DNA from: JBLNBN01 sp050260015
GTDB taxonomy: Bacteria > Bacteroidota > Ignavibacteria > Kapaibacteriales > UBA2268
Assembly: GCA_050260015.1 (NCBI GenBank)
Contig: JBLNBN010000014.1
Span: 1-51,967, forward strand
Reading direction: 5' to 3'
Length of the DNA stretch: 51,967 nucleotides
Positions within the stretch are counted from its first letter, which is position 1, and each line of letters begins with the position of its first letter. Both the position numbers and the translations under genes were made by a program. Below, piece by piece: positions 33,940 to 42,776 of this stretch. The notes beneath the pieces are model-generated. The model had not been told where the DNA came from, made no database searches, and saw nothing but the letters and a program-made list of their open reading frames with translations.

Positions 33940-35829
33940 TTAGATCAGGTACGTGTAGCCATAGAGCCCCGAACGGTAGTTTGCAAGAAATTCCTTACCC
34001 TCTTCGGCGGAGATCTTGCCGGCTTTTACGGCGGAGGAAACCCACTGCTCCATGGTGCGGACGAGCTGCTTCGGGTTGTACTCGACGTAGTCCAGCACGT
34101 CGGCTATCGTTTCGCCGTCTATCGTCTTCTGGATCTCGTAGCCGTCCTCGGTTAAATTTATGTGCACCGCGTTGGTGTCGCCGAAGAGATTATGCAAGTC
34201 GCCAAGTATCTCCTGGTAAGCGCCGATAAGGAACACGCCGAAGTAAAGCCCCTCGCCCGAGCGGAACTCCGGCACGGGCAGGTAATGCGAATAATTCTTC
34301 TGGCCTATGAAGTTATCTATTTTCCCGTCGCTGTCGCACGTTATGTCTTGGATCGTCGCCACGCGCATCGGCTTCTCGCCGAGCCGGTGTATAGGCATAA
34401 TGGGGAATATCTGGTCGATAGCCCAGCTGTCCGGAAGCGATTGGAAAAGCGAGAAGTTGCAAAAATACTTATCGGCGAGCATCTTAGAGAGAGCTCGCAA
34501 TTCCTCGGGCATGTGCTTTTGCTCAATCGCGAAGGTATGCACTTCCCGCGCTATAGACCAGAACAGGCGTTCGATGAGCGCGCGCGTCCTTAGGTCGAGC
34601 ATCCCCAGGCTAAACATATCCAGGGCTTCCTCGCGGATCTGCAGCGCGTCGTGCCAGGCTTCGTTTATATTCGAGGACGAGAGCTTTTCAAGTATATTAA
34701 ACAGCTCGCGGACGTGCTCGTGGTCTTTTTCCGTAACGTTGTAGGAGTAATCCCACGAAGGTAGCGTGGTCGTTTCGAGCACGTCGAAAATCAGCACGGA
34801 GTGGTGCGCCGTCAGCGAGCGTCCCGATTCCGTCAATATATTTGGATGCGGCAGATCGTTCTTATCGGCGGCGTCCTGTATCGTATAGATCGCATCGTTG
34901 ACGTACTCCTGGATGGAGTAGTTAATGGACGAAGGGCCGAGCGAGCGCGAGCCGTCGTAATCGACGCCAAGCCCGCCTCCAATATCTACGTACTGGATGT
35001 TGCAGCCCATTTTCATTACCTGCACGTAGAACTGGGCGACTTCCCTGAGAGCGTTCTTTATCTTGCGAATATTTGTAATCTGGCTGCCGAGGTGGAAATG
35101 TATAAATTGAATGCGGTCGATCATCTTGTGCTTCTCGGCGAAGGAGATCGCCTCGAGCAATTCCGACGCGTTAAGGCCGAATTTGCTCTGGTCGCCGCCG
35201 GACTCCTCCCACTTGCCGGAGCCGGAGCTCGAGAGCTTTATGCGTATGCCGATATTGGGCTGGACCTTGAGCTGCTTGGCTATTTTATGGATTAGGCGGA
35301 GTTCGTTGAGCTTTTCTACGACGATAAAGATGCGTTTGCCCATCTTCTGCGCCAGGAGCGCGAGCTCGATAAACTCCTGGTCTTTATACCCGTTGCAAAT
35401 TATCATCGCCTCGGGATTGGACGTTATGGCGAGCACCGCGTGAAGCTCGGGCTTCGAGCCGGCTTCGACCCCGATGTTGAACTTTACGCCGTAGCGCATT
35501 ATCTCCTCGACGACGGGCCGGGATTGATTTACCTTAATCGGGTAGATCGTAAAGTATTGGCCCTTAAAGCCGTATTGCTCCGCCGCTTTATTGAAGCAAA
35601 GCTGAAGAGTCTCGATCCGATGATCCAGGATATCCGGGAAGCGAAGCAGCATTGGGGGCTCCACGTCGCGCAGCAATAGCTCGTCAACCAATTCTTTTAG
35701 ATCTATTTGCTGGCCGTTGCCCTTAGGAGCAACGAAGACGTTCCCCTTCTCATTTATGCCGAAGTACTGCACTCCCCAGCCATTAATTCCGTAGAGTTCC
35801 GCAGAATCTTCAACTCTCCATTTTCTCAT
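33940..35829 (-). CDS. speA: biosynthetic arginine decarboxylase
   Basis: The 629-residue protein matches SpeA: N-terminal WRVEDSAELYGINGWG, the PLP-binding Lys in YFTIYPIKVNQSRPVVEEI (shown in part), the glycine-rich YVDIGGGLGVDYDGS and the acidic ILTESGRSLTAHH segment. It converts arginine to agmatine, the first step of one polyamine route. The ATG at 35829 has AAGGA upstream and fits the family N-terminus better than the ATG 14 codons upstream. It is first in the speA-small gene-murF group. Confidence 0.95.
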   Translation of the reverse strand: MRKWRVEDSAELYGINGWGVQYFGINEKGNVFVAPKGNGQQIDLKELVDELLLRDVEPPMLLRFPDILDHRIETLQLCFNKAAEQYGFKGQYFTIYPIKVNQSRPVVEEIMRYGVKFNIGVEAGSKPELHAVLAITSNPEAMIICNGYKDQEFIELALLAQKMGKRIFIVVEKLNELRLIHKIAKQLKVQPNIGIRIKLSSSGSGKWEESGGDQSKFGLNASELLEAISFAEKHKMIDRIQFIHFHLGSQITNIRKIKNALREVAQFYVQVMKMGCNIQYVDIGGGLGVDYDGSRSLGPSSINYSIQEYVNDAIYTIQDAADKNDLPHPNILTESGRSLTAHHSVLIFDVLETTTLPSWDYSYNVTEKDHEHVRELFNILEKLSSSNINEAWHDALQIREEALDMFSLGMLDLRTRALIERLFWSIAREVHTFAIEQKHMPEELRALSKMLADKYFCNFSLFQSLPDSWAIDQIFPIMPIHRLGEKPMRVATIQDITCDSDGKIDNFIGQKNYSHYLPVPEFRSGEGLYFGVFLIGAYQEILGDLHNLFGDTNAVHINLTEDGYEIQKTIDGETIADVLDYVEYNPKQLVRTMEQWVSSAVKAGKISAEEGKEFLANYRSGLYGYTYLI

Positions 35830-35994
35830 CGGCAATTCCTTTTCTGATAATTGTTTGTAGGTAGCTTGCAAAAATAAAATTCTACGCGCAATTCACAAAA
35901 GGACGTTAATAAAATAAAGAAATTTTCCGCAGGTAAAATTCAATTTTAGAGGGGGCGACAAGCTCAGCGTCCGGCGTTTTACTTTGCCGTACCC

Positions 35995-36246
35995 TTCGCG
36001 ACAGGCTAAGCGGCCGCGATTGTGTGTCATTCCGGGCGTCAGACCCGGAATCCATTTATTTCCAAATATGGATACCCGCGTGCGCGGGCACGGCTATTGA
36101 AGCCGTACCCTGAGCCCCGTCGAAGGGCGCGGCAAATGCGCGGGCGCTTCGACAGGCTCAGCGGCCGCGCTTCGATTTGTCATTCCGGGCGCCAGACCCG
36201 GAATCCATCTATTTCCAGGCATGGATGCCCGCCTACGCGGGCATGA
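35995..36246. repeat. two direct copies of a roughly 97-base palindrome-bearing repeat
   Basis: Copy 1 (35995-36091) and copy 2 (36148-36246) share GACAGGCT.AGCGGCCGCG, then GTCATTCCGGGCG.CAGACCCGGAAT and a second palindrome with GATACCCGC/GCGGGCA. The bases between include CCCTGAGCCCCGTCGAAGG, roughly the inverse of the first motif. No gene is seen in the 808-base gap 35830-36637. Confidence 0.8.
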
Positions 36247-36264
36247 CTAAACCATTCTAATGCA

Positions 36265-36375
36265 TGCGCTTGCGCGCGATTATCTGAAATAGTCAGTATC
36301 TGTCACTCAGACGAGCGAAGCGAGGAAGAGTCCATGCATCCTTTGGACTCTTTGCTGGAGCTCCGAGCAGCAAAG
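36265..36375. repeat. repeat tail and hairpin cluster
   Basis: GCGCTTGCGCGCGATT (36266-36281) follows the preceding palindrome by 18 bases, as in the composite repeat. Then come GAGCGAAGCGAGGAAGAGTCC, a hairpin GAGTCC/GGACTC (36329-36350) and a hairpin TTTGCTG/CAGCAAA near 36351-36375. Confidence 0.6.
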
Positions 36376-36481
36376 CCTGCAGTTTCCAGCGCTTACTCAT
36401 CATTTTCCCTTCCCATCCTGTACCCAGGAGGGGACCGAGGGGTGGTTGTATGAAACAGATAGAATTTGGATATTTTATTAT

Positions 36482-36515
36482 GACCCTCATCCTAACCTTC
36501 TCCGGGGGAGAAGGA
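36482..36515. repeat. CCTTCTCC/GGAGAAGG hairpin element
   Basis: CCCTCATCCTAACCTTCTCC leads into a perfect hairpin (36496-36503 with 36507-36514, three-base loop). This type of short palindrome is dispersed in many bacterial genomes. Confidence 0.6.
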
Positions 36516-36568
36516 ACTAAATCGTTTATTATCAAGCGCTAATGCGCTATTCACCAGCGTTTTAATCC

Positions 36569-36624
36569 GATAAATGATCAATGTTGAATGTTAAATGAGG
36601 GGGGCGGACACGTGGGTCCGCCCC
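36569..36624. repeat. GGGCGGAC hairpin element, second copy
   Basis: GATAAATGATCAATG (36569-36583) is followed by the hairpin GGGGCGGAC/GTCCGCCCC (36601-36609 with 36616-36624, six-base loop). It is in the opposite orientation relative to the adjacent gene compared with the copy at 9383-9427. Confidence 0.75.
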
Positions 36625-36637
36625 TACTTTTATTACG

Positions 36638-38926
36638 TCACTCGACCACTACAGTCGCGGAGCCGACGGCGGAGCCGCATTTTAGAATTAATACGTACGC
36701 GCCGGGAGGGAGCTTGCCGGGCTTCCAGAGCAGGCGGCCTTGGCCCGCGCCGCCGGGCGTAAAGAGGAAGTCCGAGCCGACGCGCGAGCCGCGAACGTCG
36801 TAGGCGGCAAGGATCATCTTTTCCGCTATGGCTTTTTCGTCCAAGGTTACGTTGAATTCGTACTCGCCGGCCTGGGAGCTTGCCAGCGGCCCGGAGAGGG
36901 CGATCTCGCTAAGTTTTTCTCTCCGGGGGCGATCAGCTATCCCAGTGTTCCCTTTGGGCTTGGCGAGAAATAGTTGATCTTCCCCTACTAAAGAATCAAT
37001 CAAAGAAAAAGCGAACAAAGTATCATTCAAGGAGTACCGTAACTCCGGCCCGCTAAACCGGGTCGTTTCTACTTTCTTCCATTCTATAGAATCCGCTTCA
37101 ATGTCTGGAGTTAATAATACATACGAAGCCGACTTTAAAATAGAAGGCGTGCCTTTTAAAATATAATATTTACCGTTTAACAGGAGCGGAAACAGGGGTA
37201 AATTCTTCTTATCTTTATAAATAATCTTAGCGTTTTTGTTAACAACATCGATTTTCATAAGTATTTTAATATCATTTGAAAATGATGCAAAAATGTCTTT
37301 ACCTATGATTGTTATCCCGTCGAGCCTTCCTGTTATAGGTTTTAAAGCTGGAAAGTTAAAATCCTTTTTCCATGATTCCCCATCGTCATCCGATGAATAA
37401 ACGGCAAATACGCTATCTGCGTCTGAGGAGTCCTGGCCTAAGGCATAGATTTTGTTGTCGTAAACGAAGGCATGAAAAAATTGCGTGGAAGTGACATTAA
37501 TTTGTTTTTCAAAATTAAACTCATCATCAAGTTTGAAGATGAGAGCCCACCATCCAAATGGGATTATACCTGAAGAAATAAAAAAAGTTTTATCCTTATA
37601 AGGCATCGCGAAAGAATAAAAACCGCTCCTTTGGATTTTATCTCTGTATTTGGCTTTAACAGTTATCCCGCCATCATTAGTATAGATTAAATTAGTGTCG
37701 GCCGTATGAGATGAATGTACGAACATAAATCCATTCAATTTATCCTTATATAAGAATGTCCCACTAAAATTTATAGGTTGTAAAAACTTATAATCGGAAG
37801 ATATCGCGGCAATGTAATTTCTCTGAGGCAGCCAGGTTACGCCGCCGTTATTCGTATGGAAAAACTGTCCATAAGCGCCGAACGCTCGGATTTCCTGCTT
37901 GCTGAAGACGTTAATTCTAAGAATGCTCCCCAAAAATGTTTTCAAACTCCAATTCTTACCGCCGTTGTAGGACATATAAATTAAATTATTGAAGCCGACA
38001 GCTATTAGCGTATCCTTTGTTAAAAATTCTATGTTTCTAAAGTTTAATTTATAAATGTAATGGTCGTTTCCATCTTCTTTTTGATTTTTAAACTCTTTCG
38101 TTGCGGGATCGTATTTAACAAAATATAAAGAATCTAAATTACCTATTTGTTGAATAGTGTAAATTGCATAAGGTTCTTTATTATTTACGGTGAGAGCTAT
38201 TCCATCTTTTTTTGGAAGATTATTTAACAATTGCGCGGTTTTAGTAGTTAAATTATATCCATATATGGAATTTTCCATCATGAAGTAAACTGTGTTTTGA
38301 CCGTCGCTTTTTAGCTGGCTGATATAGGCGCAATTCTCGCAGAGGCCTAATTCCTTCAACGAAATTTTTTCGGATTCTTTAGTTTCAGTATTAATTAAAG
38401 TCAATTCGCCTTTTTCGGAATTATGGATAGCGTAATTGCCTACTATTGTAAGTTCCTTTTCGGGTGATTTGTTTTGAATGCTGATTTTATTAATCACTTC
38501 CAATTCTTTATCTACTTCAACCAATTCATTATTGGTTAGCAAGAATATCTTATCGTTTGATAGAGCGCCCTGGTATACTTTGCCGTTATGATCAATTTTT
38601 TTCGTTGTCCAGGTTTTTCCGTTATCGCTGGATATAATTGCATGATTGCTGGATGATATTCCAACATAATTCGAATTTATATTATAGATTGCGAGAATGC
38701 TTAACGAGTCGTTGAATGTAATCTTTTCCCAATTAGCTCCGCCGTCCTCGCTTCGAAGAATAATTCCGGCCTCCCCGTAAGCTAGAATGCTACTACCGTT
38801 ATACGCGGCGCCGTTAAAGCAAAACGAGAGCCGGGTTAATTCAAAGTTATCGTAGAAGGGATTCTGGGCGAAAGCTCCAAATAGGAAAGCAAAAAAGAGT
38901 GAAATAATTAGAAGGGATTTTTTCAT
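36638..38926 (-). CDS. secreted protein with Ycf48/BNR-like repeats and T9SS sorting domain
   Basis: The start at 38926 gives a 762-residue protein with a clear signal peptide (MKKSLLIISLFFAFLFGAFA). Repeats with RSEDGGANW, SSDNGKTW, SYNGGKNW and TNNGGVTW show beta-propeller blades of the Ycf48/BNR type over about 50-500. The C-terminal 85 residues (NVTLDE ... PPGAYVLILKCGSAVG) fit a T9SS type A sorting domain. The body is strongly AT-rich, but the last 300 bases (36638-36960) are GC-rich. Earlier in-frame starts would place 62 non-signal residues in front and are rejected. The function is unknown. Confidence 0.82.
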   Translation of the reverse strand: MKKSLLIISLFFAFLFGAFAQNPFYDNFELTRLSFCFNGAAYNGSSILAYGEAGIILRSEDGGANWEKITFNDSLSILAIYNINSNYVGISSSNHAIISSDNGKTWTTKKIDHNGKVYQGALSNDKIFLLTNNELVEVDKELEVINKISIQNKSPEKELTIVGNYAIHNSEKGELTLINTETKESEKISLKELGLCENCAYISQLKSDGQNTVYFMMENSIYGYNLTTKTAQLLNNLPKKDGIALTVNNKEPYAIYTIQQIGNLDSLYFVKYDPATKEFKNQKEDGNDHYIYKLNFRNIEFLTKDTLIAVGFNNLIYMSYNGGKNWSLKTFLGSILRINVFSKQEIRAFGAYGQFFHTNNGGVTWLPQRNYIAAISSDYKFLQPINFSGTFLYKDKLNGFMFVHSSHTADTNLIYTNDGGITVKAKYRDKIQRSGFYSFAMPYKDKTFFISSGIIPFGWWALIFKLDDEFNFEKQINVTSTQFFHAFVYDNKIYALGQDSSDADSVFAVYSSDDDGESWKKDFNFPALKPITGRLDGITIIGKDIFASFSNDIKILMKIDVVNKNAKIIYKDKKNLPLFPLLLNGKYYILKGTPSILKSASYVLLTPDIEADSIEWKKVETTRFSGPELRYSLNDTLFAFSLIDSLVGEDQLFLAKPKGNTGIADRPRREKLSEIALSGPLASSQAGEYEFNVTLDEKAIAEKMILAAYDVRGSRVGSDFLFTPGGAGQGRLLWKPGKLPPGAYVLILKCGSAVGSATVVVE

Positions 38927-39184
38927 TTTGATATCCATATTTCTTAAACAAATAAATCGTTTTAAATACGGTCGTCCCGGCGGCTTGCCGTCGGAAAATC
39001 GATGCGGAGCGGCGCATAGCGCAAATGAAAAGCTGACTTGTTTTGGGTTTTTCCTTGGAATCCTTATATAATTGAAAATTTTATTTCCGGAACAAAATTT
39101 TTCAACGTTCATATTTCTATTTTGAACTTACAATTTTTATTACATACTTCCAAATATATTTTCTCTTTCCTGGTATTTTTCCCG

Positions 39185-39295
39185 CTATTTTTTTAACCTA
39201 TTCATTAAGTATTCATGAATTTCTTTCTCAGTCGAAACAATCTTTACGCCGTAACCTACGCCCAAAAGCCGGTCGCCGAGCCTAATTGTCCCCAT
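39185..39295 (-). other. possible short gene or coding remnant, 36 residues
   Basis: An ATG at 39295 opens a 36-codon frame ending at 39185 with a protein-like composition (RLLGVGYGVKIVSTEKEIHEYL). It starts inside a palindromic repeat, so it may be a remnant rather than a gene. The region 38927-39184 otherwise holds AT-rich sequence and nothing recognised. Confidence 0.25.
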
Positions 39296-39367
39296 GCTCC
39301 GCGTGGGAATGCAGTATGAACGCTCCAGCGTTCATTTCTTTGCCGTACATATCCGCGGCTGCGCCGC
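39285..39367. repeat. hairpin array with the CCCATGC/GCGTGGG repeat
   Basis: CCCATGC/GCGTGGG (39291-39307, loop TCC, one wobble pair), GAACGCT/AGCGTTC (39318-39333) and GCGGC/GCCGC (39355-39367, loop TGC) follow each other. The first resembles a palindrome found in many genomes. Confidence 0.65.
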
Positions 39368-39408
39368 AGTGAGGAGGGGAGAAGGAGGGAAACGCGTTTC
39401 TATAGACA

Positions 39409-39557
39409 TGCGAATCCTTCGGATTCGTCGGGAGGGATATTTTATAAGTATTTGCGCGTTATTGCAAGCATTTTGCTTAATTAAAATGTCCTTTAGATTC
39501 CCGAACGGGGTCGGGAATGACGGGTACCGTGTATTTCCAAGCGCTTGCGCGCAATTT
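39409..39557 (+). repeat. composite dispersed repeat, copy B
   Basis: TGCGAATCC (39409, here within a perfect GAATCC/GGATTC hairpin), GTATTTGCGCGT (39448), the palindrome GATTCCCG...CGGGAATGAC (39496-39521) and GCGCTTGCGCGCAATTT (from 39541) are collinear with copy A. Confidence 0.8.
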
Positions 39558-39589
39558 CGTGATTCTTAATCATAATATCATATAAATCA

Positions 39590-39675
39590 GCTTAATCAAA
39601 GGTTCAGACAATTTGGATTCCCGATCGGGTCGGGAATGACGGATTCGGTAGTTTTCAAACGCTTGCGCACAATTT
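39590..39675 (+). repeat. composite dispersed repeat, partial copy C
   Basis: Only the 3' half is present: GCTTAATCAAA lead-in, palindrome GGATTCCCGATCG...CGGGAATGAC (39615-39640) and, 19 bases later, CGCTTGCGCACAATTTT. Confidence 0.75.
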
Positions 39676-39792
39676 TTAAAACCTTTTTTCAAATTTGCGC
39701 ATCCGCTCTTCTATATAAACAAACGAACTGCCGTTTTGTAACGTACGGAAAAAAATATTTTCCGGATTTTTCCTCCGAGCGGATTTTATTCC

Positions 39793-39800
39793 TAATTTTG
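39793..39800 (+). promoter_or_regulatory. TAnnTTTG -7 box for the hydrogenase-4-like operon
   Basis: TAATTTTG would start a transcript near 39807, about 80 bases before the first gene. No clear -33 TTG is seen. Confidence 0.4.
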
Positions 39801-39815
39801 TAAGTGAATAATTTA

Positions 39816-39850
39816 CCGGGCTGAAAATAAGATCAGCCCGGTTTTCGTTT
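39816..39850 (+). terminator. terminator-like hairpin in the leader of the hydrogenase-4-like operon
   Basis: CCGGGCTGA (39816-39824) pairs perfectly with TCAGCCCGG (39833-39841), followed by TTTTCGTTTT. It lies downstream of the putative promoter and 38 bases before the first gene, so it could attenuate the operon. Confidence 0.6.
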
Positions 39851-39887
39851 TGTAGTTTTGTATCGATAAATAAATACTCGTTAGCCA

Positions 39888-41843
39888 ATGCTTATAAAAA
39901 CCTGGGAGAAAGCCTTTCTCCCTATCGTCGTTTTAATAGCGGCGTATTCGTCATGGATCGCCCTCGGCGCGCTGCAGGGCGCCCCCTTCGAGCTTACGGT
40001 CAACGCGGGCGCGACTCTCGGCGACGTCGCGTTCCGCGTGGACGCGCTCTCGGCGTGGATGATCCTCGTTATTAATTTTTCAGTCCTTGCCGGCTCCGTC
40101 TACGGCATGGGATACCTGGAGCCGTATAAGAAGGACCGCGCGAACTACGCTCTGCATCTCGCGATGATGGTCGTCTTCCACGCGTCGATGATTTTGGTTT
40201 GCGCGGCGCAGCATTTCCTGGCGTTCCTCGCCCTCTGGGAAATAATGGCTATCAGCTCGTTCCTGCTGGCGATTATGGAGTGGAGCAAGCCCGGGGTCGT
40301 GCGCGCGGGGTTGAATTATTTGATTCAATCCCACGTCGGCATTCTCTTCCTCACGCTTGGATTTATCTGGGCGATAAGCTCCACGGGCTCTTTCGATTTT
40401 AGAGCGATTACGACCCTCACGCAAAGCGCTCCCTTCCGCGAATCGGGCATTCTCTTTTTCCTGCTCTTCATCGGCTTCGGCTTTAAGGCCGGCTTCGTAC
40501 CGCTGCATACGTGGCTGCCCTACGCGCACCCCGCCGCCCCTTCGCACGTGTCGGGCATGATGTCGGGAGTAATGATAAAGCTGGGAATATATGGAATTCT
40601 GCGCATGCTGCTGCTCTTCCGCGGAGACTACTATACAATTGGGATTATAATACTTATAGTCTCCGTAACTACCGCGCTCTACGGCGTCATGCTGGCAATA
40701 GTGCAGCACAATTTAAAGAGATTGCTGGCATACCACAGCATCGAGAATATAGGGATAATAGGCATCGGCATAGGTATCGGCGCGATTGGCGTGGGTCTGG
40801 GTAATTCAGTTCTCTCCATTTTAGGCTTTTCGGGAGCTCTTCTCCACACGATAAATCACTCGCTTTTTAAATCTCTTTTGTTTTACGGCGCCGGAAGCGT
40901 CTATACCGCTACCCATACGCTCAACGTGGAGCGATTGGGCGGTCTTGGGAAGAAGATGCCCGCCACCGCGGCTTTATTCCTTATCGCCGCCCTCGCTATT
41001 TGCGGGCTGCCGCCGTTCAATGGGTTCGTCTCGGAGTACTTAGTTTATTCCGGGTTGTTCTTCGGGGTAAGCTCGCCCGGGCTGGCCTTCGCGCTTACAT
41101 TCCTGTTGGCCGCCGTATCGCTCGTACTGGTCGGCGGTTTGGCGGCGCTCTGCTTTACGAAAGCTTTTGGGATCGTTTTTCTCGGCTCGCCGCGCCATAA
41201 GCTCGACGCGGAGCCGCGGGAAGTTTCGAAGCTAATGCTGGCGCCGCAATTCGCGATCGCAGCCGTAATTCTATTTATAGGGCTCTTCCCGGGCTACGTC
41301 TTGAAAGCTCTAACCGGGGCGATCTCGCTCTTTACTCCTTCGGTCTATCTTGAGCCGGCTATTTATAATTTCTATATTGAAGCCCTAAATAAAGTTGGAA
41401 TGATCAGCGCGTCCGTCCTGGTCATTTTCGGGATTATATTTGGCTTAAAGAAATTGGCTACCCGTAACAGGGCGATAGAAACTTCCCCCACGTGGAGCTG
41501 CGGCTACGTCGCTCCCACGCCAAAGATGCAGTATACGGCAAGCTCCTTCGTTAAAACATATTCAAATTTGATCAAGCCGATACTCTCCATACACAAGCAT
41601 GAAACCGAGATCAATACGACGTTTCCCGCCGCGCAAAGCTACGAATCGGACGCGTACGACAAGTCGGAATACTATTTAATAGATAAGAATCTTAAGTTAA
41701 TTAAAAAGCTGCTCTATAAATTTAATTTCCTGCAGAACGGAAAAACGCAGTTTTACATAATGTACGGTTTAATATTCATTCTACTTATCGTCCTGCTCTC
41801 CTACGCGCGCATTCTTGGAATAATTCCGGGGCTAAATAAATGA
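39888..41843 (+). CDS. hyfB: HyfB/EhrA-like proton-conducting membrane subunit
   Basis: The 651-residue polytopic protein belongs to the NuoL/M/N antiporter-like family in its HyfB/HycC form. The channel residues are present: Glu in FLALWEIMAISSF (about 118), Lys in GFGFKAGFVPLHTWLPYAHP (about 204), Lys in LKRLLAYHSIENIG and Lys in INHSLFKSLLFYGAGS. A C-terminal extension ends in one further helix. It should move protons or sodium through the inner membrane. It is first in a six-gene operon. Confidence 0.9.
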   Translation: MLIKTWEKAFLPIVVLIAAYSSWIALGALQGAPFELTVNAGATLGDVAFRVDALSAWMILVINFSVLAGSVYGMGYLEPYKKDRANYALHLAMMVVFHASMILVCAAQHFLAFLALWEIMAISSFLLAIMEWSKPGVVRAGLNYLIQSHVGILFLTLGFIWAISSTGSFDFRAITTLTQSAPFRESGILFFLLFIGFGFKAGFVPLHTWLPYAHPAAPSHVSGMMSGVMIKLGIYGILRMLLLFRGDYYTIGIIILIVSVTTALYGVMLAIVQHNLKRLLAYHSIENIGIIGIGIGIGAIGVGLGNSVLSILGFSGALLHTINHSLFKSLLFYGAGSVYTATHTLNVERLGGLGKKMPATAALFLIAALAICGLPPFNGFVSEYLVYSGLFFGVSSPGLAFALTFLLAAVSLVLVGGLAALCFTKAFGIVFLGSPRHKLDAEPREVSKLMLAPQFAIAAVILFIGLFPGYVLKALTGAISLFTPSVYLEPAIYNFYIEALNKVGMISASVLVIFGIIFGLKKLATRNRAIETSPTWSCGYVAPTPKMQYTASSFVKTYSNLIKPILSIHKHETEINTTFPAAQSYESDAYDKSEYYLIDKNLKLIKKLLYKFNFLQNGKTQFYIMYGLIFILLIVLLSYARILGIIPGLNK

Positions 41844-42760
41844 TAAATATAGCGTTAATCTTATTAGTCGCGATTTTTTTCGCCGGGATTATTAACCGGG
41901 CTAAAAGCCTCTTCTCAGGGCGCAAGGGGCCGGGATTGCTCCAACCGGTTAAGGACATAATCCGTTTATTAAAAAAAGGCGCCGTCTACCCTGAAACCGC
42001 AGGCCCCATATACCGCGTAGCTCCCTCTTTCTATTTAACGAGCATAATAACGGCCGCGCTATTTATCCCCTTTGCGGGCGATAAAGGCATCCTCTCGCTG
42101 CCCTACGACTTCGTGATGTTCGCCTATATACTTGGCCTGGGGAAATTCTTCAACATAATCGGCGCGCTCGACGCCGGCAGCGCGTTCGAGGGCATGGGCG
42201 CAAGCCGCGAGGCTTTATTCTCGATGCTGGCCGAGCCGGCGTTCTTTATCGTTATGGGTTCGATTGGATCGCTCGTCGGCTACTCCTCCTTTACGAATAT
42301 CTTCGCTACCGTGCGCAACGTCGCGAGCGTCTCGCCGGCTTTGACTTACTCGTTCGCAGGGCTTGCTGCGGTTGTTTTTGGATTGCTCGCTTTGGTCGAA
42401 AACAGCCGCGTGCCTGTCGACGACCCCAAAACGCATTTGGAGCTAACTATGATCCACGAAGTAATGATACTGGACAACAGCGGGTTCGATCTTGGGCTGA
42501 TTCACATTGCCGGGCTGATTAAATTCGCGATCTACGGCGCTCTCATCTCTAATTTATTTCTCGATCCCGCAGCTTCGATTTTCGTAAATGCGGCGATATT
42601 TATCGGTATCCAGACGCTTTTCGCAGTTTTAATTGGAACTGTGGAATCTTTTATGGCCCGCTTCCGGATAAATCAGAATCCGCAGTTCATTTTTTCAATC
42701 TCGTCGCTCGCGCTGCTTGTATTCATTATGGCGATGATCTTAAAGGGCAAATTACTCTAA
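41840..42760 (+). CDS. hyfC: HyfC/EhrB-like membrane anchor subunit (NuoH family)
   Basis: The 306-residue membrane protein has the family motifs SGRKGPGLLQPVKDIIRLLKK near residue 28-48 (shown in part), GALDAGSAFEGMGASREA (about 111-128) and ENSRVPVDDPKTHLELTMIHE (about 193-213, shown in part). In complex I and group 4 hydrogenases this subunit links the peripheral arm to the ion channels. It overlaps hyfB by four bases (ATGA). Confidence 0.92.
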   Translation: MINIALILLVAIFFAGIINRAKSLFSGRKGPGLLQPVKDIIRLLKKGAVYPETAGPIYRVAPSFYLTSIITAALFIPFAGDKGILSLPYDFVMFAYILGLGKFFNIIGALDAGSAFEGMGASREALFSMLAEPAFFIVMGSIGSLVGYSSFTNIFATVRNVASVSPALTYSFAGLAAVVFGLLALVENSRVPVDDPKTHLELTMIHEVMILDNSGFDLGLIHIAGLIKFAIYGALISNLFLDPAASIFVNAAIFIGIQTLFAVLIGTVESFMARFRINQNPQFIFSISSLALLVFIMAMILKGKLL

Positions 42761-42776
42761 GAAGTAGGGAAATATT

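Noticed and set aside
35995..36246. CRISPR-like repeats
   Set aside because: Only two copies of about 97 bases with internal palindromes, no regular spacers and no cas genes.
39676..39888. A 70-codon minus-strand frame upstream of hyfB
   Set aside because: It starts at a TTG without a ribosome site, overlaps a repeat, a promoter box and a hairpin, and has no recognisable features.
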